NCBI RefSeq assembly: GCF_014384895.1
Contig: NZ_JACRSQ010000006.1
Location: forward strand, 1-64,000
DNA: 64,000 nucleotides
Direction of reading: 5' to 3'
Source of the DNA: Bianquea renquensis
GTDB lineage: Bacteria; Bacillota; Clostridia; Lachnospirales; Bianqueaceae
The notes beneath the pieces were generated by a model. It did not search any database. It was not told where the DNA came from and saw only the letters and a program-made list of their open reading frames with translations. Each line of letters begins with the position of its first letter. The stretch's first letter is position 1. A program made the translations under genes and the position numbers. Positions 59,312-64,000 of the stretch are shown here, piece after piece.

Positions 59312-60459
59312 CTCCGCTCTCCCTCTGTCGTTTCACTTCTCTCTCTTCGGCCTTCTCCTTTTTAGCGGCTGTTTTTGCTTTCTACACCATCGCTTTTATG
59401 GCTGGCTAATTTTTAGTGGCTATCGCCTTCGTTTGTCTTTTTCTCCGCTATGGCTGTCTGCCCGCTTTCCCTCTGTCTTTTCACGTCTGTCTTCCTTTCG
59501 CCTTGTCTGCTTTCCCCTTGTTTCCGGCCTTCTCCTTTTAGCGGCTGTTTTTCTCTTTTGCTTGCTTTCTCTACCATCGCTTTTATGGCTGGCTGATTTT
59601 TAGTGGCTATCGTCTTCGTTTGTCTTTTTCTCCGCTATGGCTGTCCGCCCGCTTTCCCTCTGTCTTTTCACGTCTGTCTTCCTTTCGCCTTGTCTGCTTT
59701 CCCCTTGTCTTCGGCCTTCTCCTTTTAGCGGCTGCTTTTCTCTACCATCGCTTTTATGACTGGCTGATTTTAGTGGCTATCATCTTCGTTTGTTTTTTTC
59801 TCCGCTATGGCTGTCTGCCCGCTTTCCCTCTGTCTTTTCACGTCTGTCTTCCTTTCGCCTTGTCTCCGGCCTTCTCCTTTTAGCGGCTGTTTTTCTCTAC
59901 CATCGCTTTTATGGCTGGCTGCTTTTAGTGGCTATCATCTTCGTTTGTCTTTTTCTCCGCTATGGCTGTCCGCCCGCTTTCCCTCTGTCTTTTCACGTCT
60001 CTCTTCCTTTCGCCTTGTCTGCTTTCCCCTTGTTTTCGGCCTTCTCCTTTTAGCGGCTGTTTTTCTCTTTTGCTTGCTTTCTCTACCATCGCTTTTATGA
60101 CTGGCTAATTTTTAGTGGCTATCGTCTTCGTTTGTCTTTTTCTCCGCTATGGCTGGCTGCCCGCTTTCCCTCTGTCTTTTCACGTCTCTCTTCCTTTCGC
60201 CTTGTTTCCGGCCTTCTCCTTTTAGCGGCTGTTTTTCTCTACCATCGCTTTTATGGCTGGCTGCTTTTAGTGGCTATCATCTTCGTTTGTCTTTTTCTCC
60301 GCTATGGCTGTCCGCCCGCTTTCCCTCTGTCTTTTCACGTCTGTCTTCCTTTCGCCTTGTCTTCGGCCTTCTCCTTTTAGCGGCTGCTTTTCTCTACCAT
60401 CGCTTTTATGGCTGGCTGATTTTTAGTGGCTATCGTCTTCGTTTATCTTTTTCTCCGAT
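59312..60459. repeat. Minisatellite: seven imperfect tandem units of 131-187 bp
   Basis: Units begin at TTCTCCGC/CTCCGCTATGG: 59312, 59443, 59630, 59800, 59955, 60142 and 60297, with a broken eighth at 60453. Lengths are 131, 187, 170, 155, 187, 155 and 156 bp. A core of about 155 bp is near identical; two optional inner blocks of about 15 bp (a GCTTTCCCCTTG segment) and 17 bp (a CTTTTGCTTGCTTTCT segment) make the 170- and 187-bp forms. Plus strand is pyrimidine-rich, minus strand purine-rich. Short plus-strand open frames inside are hydrophobic by-products of the repeat. It lies directly downstream of the nuclease gene and upstream of the GH116 promoter. Confidence 0.95.
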
Positions 60460-60543
60460 CTTCTTCCAATAAAAAAACGCCCCCTTCTGTGACGCCGTGA
60501 CACTTCTCTTTTTACAGCAAGAGGCTCTGGCCTCCCGCTCCCT

Positions 60544-61338
60544 CTATATGATTTTGTACACTTTCAACATATTCATTATTTCCTGCGCGTCCAACCCTCC
60601 CTTATCCTCGTACGTCTCGATCAGATTCTTTCCCACACGATACCCATTCCCCCTGTACTCCCTCTGCTTTTCCGCCGCCTTCTCCCGGTACTCTTCCTCC
60701 TCCATCATCCCATAGTGCTCCCAGTAGTACTCCCTCCTCGGGTTCACCTTCGACTGCAACCAAAAATCTCCTCTCACTTCCCGCTTCCCCAGTCTCACCT
60801 TCGGCTCGTACCGATACGGTATGCCCAGCGCATACAGCAAATTCGCTATCACTTGCTCCGACTTCGACCGCACATATTCCCCTCTTACTGTCCGGTACCG
60901 GCACCCCTCTCCATACGGCTTCTGTCTCGCCGCCTCTCTCTCCGCTTCCTTCTCCCTGTCCTGCCTCACGCTCTCCCGTCGCTCCGCCTCATAGCTCTCC
61001 ATCACTGCCTCCCCTTTCACTCGAAAATGCCGCAGACATTTTCGCAGTTCCTCCAGATACCTCTTCTGGCCTCTCAGTTCTTCCTCCTGATGGCGTCGCA
61101 CCTCGATCTGGCTCTGGATTCGCTCCACCTCTTCCTTGCGCACATACGTCCGCTTCCGCTTCCCTTCCTCCCACACCTGTAGATCGTAGTATGAGTACTT
61201 TCCGACTTTCTTCTTCACCAAAGTCCCTCGTATGGCTCCCGCCAGCTCTTTCGTCAACCGCTGCACTTTCAGATAGGTAAGGCAGTACTCCTGCTTCAGC
61301 CGTTCCAAATAATCGACTCGCTCCATTGCTGTCTCCAT
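60544..61338 (-). CDS. Vsr/PD-(D/E)XK-like nuclease with N-terminal coiled coil
   Basis: 264 aa. Residues about 37-75 have a small basic domain (RGTLVKKKVGKYSYYDLQVW then KRKRTYVRKEE), residues 75-140 a charged coiled coil, and residues 156-245 a nuclease-like core: RSKSEQVIANLLYALGIPY (E161), YEPKVRL (E178), RGDFWL (D191) and YYWEHYGMM (E207, H208), ending in NLIET. The SE...DF...WEH pattern resembles very short patch repair and related restriction-fold enzymes. Coding strand is strongly purine-rich, like the array next to it and unlike most genes here. Own promoter. Target unknown; not linked to a methylase. Confidence 0.8.
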   Translation of the reverse strand: METAMERVDYLERLKQEYCLTYLKVQRLTKELAGAIRGTLVKKKVGKYSYYDLQVWEEGKRKRTYVRKEEVERIQSQIEVRRHQEEELRGQKRYLEELRKCLRHFRVKGEAVMESYEAERRESVRQDREKEAEREAARQKPYGEGCRYRTVRGEYVRSKSEQVIANLLYALGIPYRYEPKVRLGKREVRGDFWLQSKVNPRREYYWEHYGMMEEEEYREKAAEKQREYRGNGYRVGKNLIETYEDKGGLDAQEIMNMLKVYKII

Positions 61339-61358
61339 CCCATTCCCCCTTTCCTTTT

Positions 61359-61387
61359 AGTATACGGGATTTTACAAAAAGCGACAA
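61359..61387 (-). promoter_or_regulatory. Promoter of the nuclease gene
   Basis: Minus strand -35 TTGTCG (61382-61387), 17-bp spacer, -10 TATACT (61359-61364), about 20 bp before the start. Confidence 0.65.
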
Positions 61388-61458
61388 GCCTTCCGTATGT
61401 TTAATTCTATACCTTTTGTTGCACAGCAAAATAAGCAGAATTGCGATGCCCTCAATTC

Positions 61459-61488
61459 TTGACAGGGTTACAGAATCTGTGCTATTCT
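61459..61488 (+). promoter_or_regulatory. Promoter of the LacI-type gene
   Basis: -35 TTGACA (61459-61464), 18-bp spacer, -10 TATTCT (61483-61488). The spacer contains the inverted repeat ACAGA-A-TCTGT, a possible autoregulation site. Confidence 0.65.
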
Positions 61489-61520
61489 AACGGTATTATA
61501 AGATAAGGATGGCTATTCAG

Positions 61521-62492
61521 ATGCGTAAAGATAAAATAACCAGCGATGAACTTGCCCGCCTGTGCGGCGTTTCTCAAGGAACCATAGACCGGGCGCTTAA
61601 CAACCGTCCTGGCATAAGCCCCAAGACAAAGCAAAAGGTTTTACAGATGGCTAAGGATCATGGATTCATCAAAAATCAGTACGCCAGCTCCTTATCCCGT
61701 GGGACATCCAATTTGATCGGAGTCGTCATGCTGAATTTAAAGAATGAGTTCTTCTCTCAACTCCTGACCTCTATCGAATCCACTGCCAGATCGTTTGGCT
61801 ATACGACCGCAATCATGCTATCCGACAATTTAGAACAGGTGGAACGGCAATGCGTGGAAACGCTGGTTGGAATGAACGCCGCCGGCATTTTACTCTGCTC
61901 AGTCATACCAGACCCTGCATATGGCAAACAACTCCTTCAGTATTCCACCTCTCTAGTGAGCTTAGGCAATCACATCTGCGGCGAAATTCCCCATATAGGA
62001 ATTGATGACTGTGCGGCTATGTTCGACAGCACCCGATACGTTCTTCGCCATTCGTATGACCATATCTACTATGTTTCGCCTGTCCTATCCCGTTCGTCAA
62101 AAGAAAATATCGACGCGCAGACACAGCGTTTCAAGGGTTTTGAGAAGGCGATGGCACTGCAACCATCTGTGCACTATACAGTGCTGAGGGATCCGGACAC
62201 ATACCAATCCATCCTAAAGTCGATTCCGGCAAACGGTGGCCGCTCCGCTGTCATCTGTTCCAGTGACTCCTATACCATTCAATGCTTACAGTTGTTCAAA
62301 AATTCGGATGTCGGAATCATGGGATTTGATAATCCCACAATGCTACGAAGGCTATACCCACAGCTTTCCACCATCAGCTACCCTATCGATGCAATCGGAC
62401 AGCTTGCAGTAAAGACCGTTCTGAGCCCTGTAAAAGAACAAAAAAGCCATTATTTAGCGCACACGTTAATTTCAGGTACCACAATAAAATAA
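61521..62492 (+). CDS. LacI family transcriptional regulator
   Basis: 323 aa from ATG 61521 (AAGGATGG upstream); an in-frame ATG at 61509 is inside that site and is the alternative. HTH ITSDELARLCGVSQGTIDRALN and hinge NQYASSLSRGTSNLIGVV; periplasmic-binding-type effector domain to the end (VGIMGFDNP, LSTISYPIDAIGQLA). The window's only LacI protein, so the best candidate for the GH116 operator. The nuclease gene and minisatellite lie between the two. Confidence 0.93.
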   Translation: MRKDKITSDELARLCGVSQGTIDRALNNRPGISPKTKQKVLQMAKDHGFIKNQYASSLSRGTSNLIGVVMLNLKNEFFSQLLTSIESTARSFGYTTAIMLSDNLEQVERQCVETLVGMNAAGILLCSVIPDPAYGKQLLQYSTSLVSLGNHICGEIPHIGIDDCAAMFDSTRYVLRHSYDHIYYVSPVLSRSSKENIDAQTQRFKGFEKAMALQPSVHYTVLRDPDTYQSILKSIPANGGRSAVICSSDSYTIQCLQLFKNSDVGIMGFDNPTMLRRLYPQLSTISYPIDAIGQLAVKTVLSPVKEQKSHYLAHTLISGTTIK

Positions 62493-62515
62493 AAGGGGGA
62501 ATGTCCCCCTTTTCT
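62491..62515. terminator. Bidirectional terminator between the LacI-type gene and gerW
   Basis: AAAAGGGGG (62491-62499) pairs with CCCCCTTTT (62505-62513) over 5 nt; T-rich on both sides. Confidence 0.88.
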
Positions 62516-62935
62516 TTACGCCTTTTTGTCCTCGTCAGCGCTCTGGCCCGCCGCCTTCTGATACGCGTCCAAAATTTCTTGGTCTTCCTTTTTATGGTTT
62601 CCCTTAAATTTATCAATCAAATCTGGCACCATATCCAAAACCTTCGTTATTGTATCCTGCTGCTTGATATTGACCAGTCGAATCTGTCCATCCTTGATTA
62701 CGAGAATCGCGCTAGCTGACATCTTAGCGCCAACCCCACCGCCGGCGCCCAGTCCATTGTTCTTCTCCGCCGACTTTTCTTTCGCTCCCGCACCGGCGCC
62801 GAAGGACACATCCACCAGAGGCAAAATAATCGTATTGTCGATGTGAATCGGCTCTCCGACCACTGTCTTCGTCGTGACAAAGGCCTCCAATTCCTGTAAC
62901 AAATCTTTCAATGAATCTCGCGCTGATATTGCCAT
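62516..62935 (-). CDS. gerW: GerW (YtfJ) family sporulation protein
   Basis: 139 aa. Family blocks: VVGEPIHIDNTIILPLVDVS, FGAGAGA, GLGAGGGVGAKMSASAILVI. In Bacillus GerW is needed for L-alanine germination; the gene suggests a spore-forming lineage. AGGAGG site. Follows DUF2953, the usual clostridial order. Confidence 0.95.
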   Translation of the reverse strand: MAISARDSLKDLLQELEAFVTTKTVVGEPIHIDNTIILPLVDVSFGAGAGAKEKSAEKNNGLGAGGGVGAKMSASAILVIKDGQIRLVNIKQQDTITKVLDMVPDLIDKFKGNHKKEDQEILDAYQKAAGQSADEDKKA

Positions 62936-62946
62936 TGGTCTTCCTC

Positions 62947-63783
62947 CTAATTTTTCTTATTTCGAATATAGGCTATCAAATAGCGTGTATGCCTGTCCAG
63001 ATACGTCCGAAGCAGAAGCCAGAGCAAATAGCCTATTGTGAACCGCCCTTTCCCCTTCGCCTCCACCTCCAGCACTTTCTCCTGGAAATTGGGGATAACC
63101 TCCAACTGACCCGCCCTATTGGGAAACGGTAAAAAGGGCATGATCATATAATAAAGCCCCAGTATATACCCCGTCATGGCGGGATCCTCCATTCCTATCT
63201 GAACGCGGGCTTGAAACTTTCTGGGCAGGAGAGCCTTCAGAAGTTTTTTTATTAAATTCCAAAGTACCGCAAAGGTTTCCATTTTCTCAGGATACGCATC
63301 TAGCTTTTCCCGAAATTCCATCAACTTATTCTTAAGCTCCCGGAGCCGGCCTCTCTTACTGCCCTTCCGCTCCTCCTGCGGCTCTTCGCGGGAGGATGGC
63401 TCATCGGATGACGGCGGTGGCTCAATCGGAGCCGACTCGGCCTGGACCGATGGCTCCTCCAAATCCACAGAAGGCTCCTGTACGTCCGCCTGCTTCTTTT
63501 CCTGTGGCTCATCTTCGCCGTCGGGAGAATCCGAAGCAACGGTCTTCCAAGCGGCTTTCAAGCTCCAGGCCAGCTGCCCCTCCTGCCATGTGAGACGAAA
63601 CCGAATCAGTTGAAAAAGCCAGCCTGCGCGCACGTTCACCCAGGCGGCATCCGGCTTTTTCTCCGCCGCAAAGGTATAGGTGACCGGTGAAAGAAGAAGG
63701 ATCAGCAAAATCAAGAGGATCAGTCCCAGAATGCTCAACAAAATCCAGACAAGCGTTAAGAGTATCGTCAGGACGACTCCCAT
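62947..63783 (-). CDS. DUF2953 domain protein
   Basis: 278 aa from ATG 63783. Long N-terminal membrane helix (about 4-32, Leu/Ile-rich), an acidic Pro/Ser/Glu linker (about 95-140), then a basic coil and a C-terminal domain with amphipathic helices (about 190-275, YYMIMPFLPFPNRAG). Function unknown; in clostridia it is typically next to gerW. The stop of the upstream gene lies 4 bp before its start. Confidence 0.88.
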   Translation of the reverse strand: MGVVLTILLTLVWILLSILGLILLILLILLLSPVTYTFAAEKKPDAAWVNVRAGWLFQLIRFRLTWQEGQLAWSLKAAWKTVASDSPDGEDEPQEKKQADVQEPSVDLEEPSVQAESAPIEPPPSSDEPSSREEPQEERKGSKRGRLRELKNKLMEFREKLDAYPEKMETFAVLWNLIKKLLKALLPRKFQARVQIGMEDPAMTGYILGLYYMIMPFLPFPNRAGQLEVIPNFQEKVLEVEAKGKGRFTIGYLLWLLLRTYLDRHTRYLIAYIRNKKN

Positions 63784-63787
63784 GGCC

Positions 63788-64000
63788 TCATTCCTTTCTC
63801 TTTCGGTTTCGAACGGAGCATGTCCAATAGAGAATGCTGCCGGCAAAAATACAGAACGCCGGAATCAGAAAGCTGACTCCGATTGTCATGGCCGTATCAT
63901 AGAAAAAGGGTTCCGGCACAATATTGATCATTAAATCGGTGGCGGGATTCAGTATCCAAAGATCATTGTCAAAAAAGAGGAGATGAAAAATCGTAAAATA
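63788..64000 (-). CDS. TIGR01906 family membrane protein, 3' part only
   Basis: The visible 70 C-terminal residues read FHLLFFDNDLWILNPATD, then PEPFFYDTAMTIG, a hydrophobic helix and a basic tail RNRKRKE. The FH.lfF.ndlWilnP pattern and the PE.FF motif match the TIGR01906/DUF1461 family of integral membrane proteins. The 5' part lies beyond the window edge. Function unknown. Confidence 0.8.
   Translation of the reverse strand, partial: YFTIFHLLFFDNDLWILNPATDLMINIVPEPFFYDTAMTIGVSFLIPAFCIFAGSILYWTCSVRNRKRKE

Noticed and set aside
59312..60459. CRISPR or similar guide array
   Set aside because: Units are 131-187 bp and nearly identical throughout; there are no short repeats separated by unique spacers.
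59620..60472. Several plus-strand hydrophobic open frames of 80-110 aa
   Set aside because: They lie in all frames of the tandem repeat, each ends within one or two units, and none has a ribosome site; they are by-products of the pyrimidine-rich repeat.
60460..60543. Terminator after the nuclease gene
   Set aside because: A T run is present on the minus strand, but no convincing GC stem precedes it.
1..64000. tRNA or rRNA genes
   Set aside because: No cloverleaf with TTC-arm bases or rRNA-like stretch was seen in the intergenic regions; a covariance search would be decisive.

Overview
The window looks like a chromosome segment of a Gram-positive clostridium (class Clostridia, Lachnospiraceae-like or a near relative). 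Evidence: strong AGGAGG-type ribosome sites; an ispH gene fused to ribosomal protein S1 domains; the miaB-mutS-mutL-miaA-hfq block followed by a PLP 'aluminium resistance' gene; a Na+-pumping decarboxylase with a separate biotin carrier; a GerW/YtfJ sporulation protein; and LD- and DD-carboxypeptidases. Most genes are on the minus strand in compact operons with 4-8 nt start/stop overlaps. No rRNA, tRNA, CRISPR array, IS transposase or prophage gene was recognised.

Layout. (1) 1-6.5 kb: a possibly self-contained catabolic locus, with an AraC-type regulator divergent from a four-gene operon (ADP-ribosylglycohydrolase, HAD phosphatase, sugar isomerase-like TIM barrel, phospholipase C/P1-nuclease-like protein) plus a 58-aa protein. 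(2) 6.5-8.9 kb: thiC-thiD under a TPP riboswitch with its own terminator. (3) 8.9-20 kb: cell wall amidases, a DgkA-type kinase, two radical SAM proteins, an SbcC/SbcD-like pair, an FAD reductase and an rRNA methyltransferase. (4) 20-28.7 kb: hfq, miaA, mutL, mutS and miaB. (5) 28.9-30.7 kb: a plus-strand pair, SF0329-like protein plus an RNase H-fold nuclease. (6) 30.6-37.5 kb: two PfkB sugar kinases, ispH-S1, cmk, an FAD protein and an RpiR regulator. (7) 37.8-42.8 kb: a Na+-pump decarboxylase operon with two different carboxyltransferases. (8) 42.9-48.2 kb: mnmM, rluB, scpAB and two DD-carboxypeptidases. (9) 48.2-56.7 kb: DegV, LD-carboxypeptidase, alcohol dehydrogenase, inositol monophosphatase-like protein, a MerR/aldo-keto reductase pair, a cytoplasmic sialidase-like protein and an orphan ABC-class ATPase. 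(10) 56.7-62.5 kb: a GH116 glycosidase with a consensus promoter and palindromic operator, a 1.15-kb minisatellite, a Vsr/PD-(D/E)XK-like nuclease gene and a LacI regulator. (11) 62.5-64 kb: GerW, a DUF2953 protein and the 3' end of a TIGR01906-type membrane protein cut by the window edge.

Regulation that can be read directly includes the TPP riboswitch, a MerR-type promoter with a 19-bp spacer, an operator over the GH116 start site, and many intrinsic terminators. Two features are not explained by ordinary annotation. The first is the purine-skewed tandem repeat next to the nuclease gene. The second is a family of small two-hairpin repeats, most of them sitting just downstream of intrinsic terminators on the minus strand (near 8.67, 19.9, 28.7 and 37.7 kb, with a related terminator stem at 32.7 kb). 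The mixed four-enzyme operon at 1.4-6.1 kb is the best candidate for an undescribed metabolic pathway.
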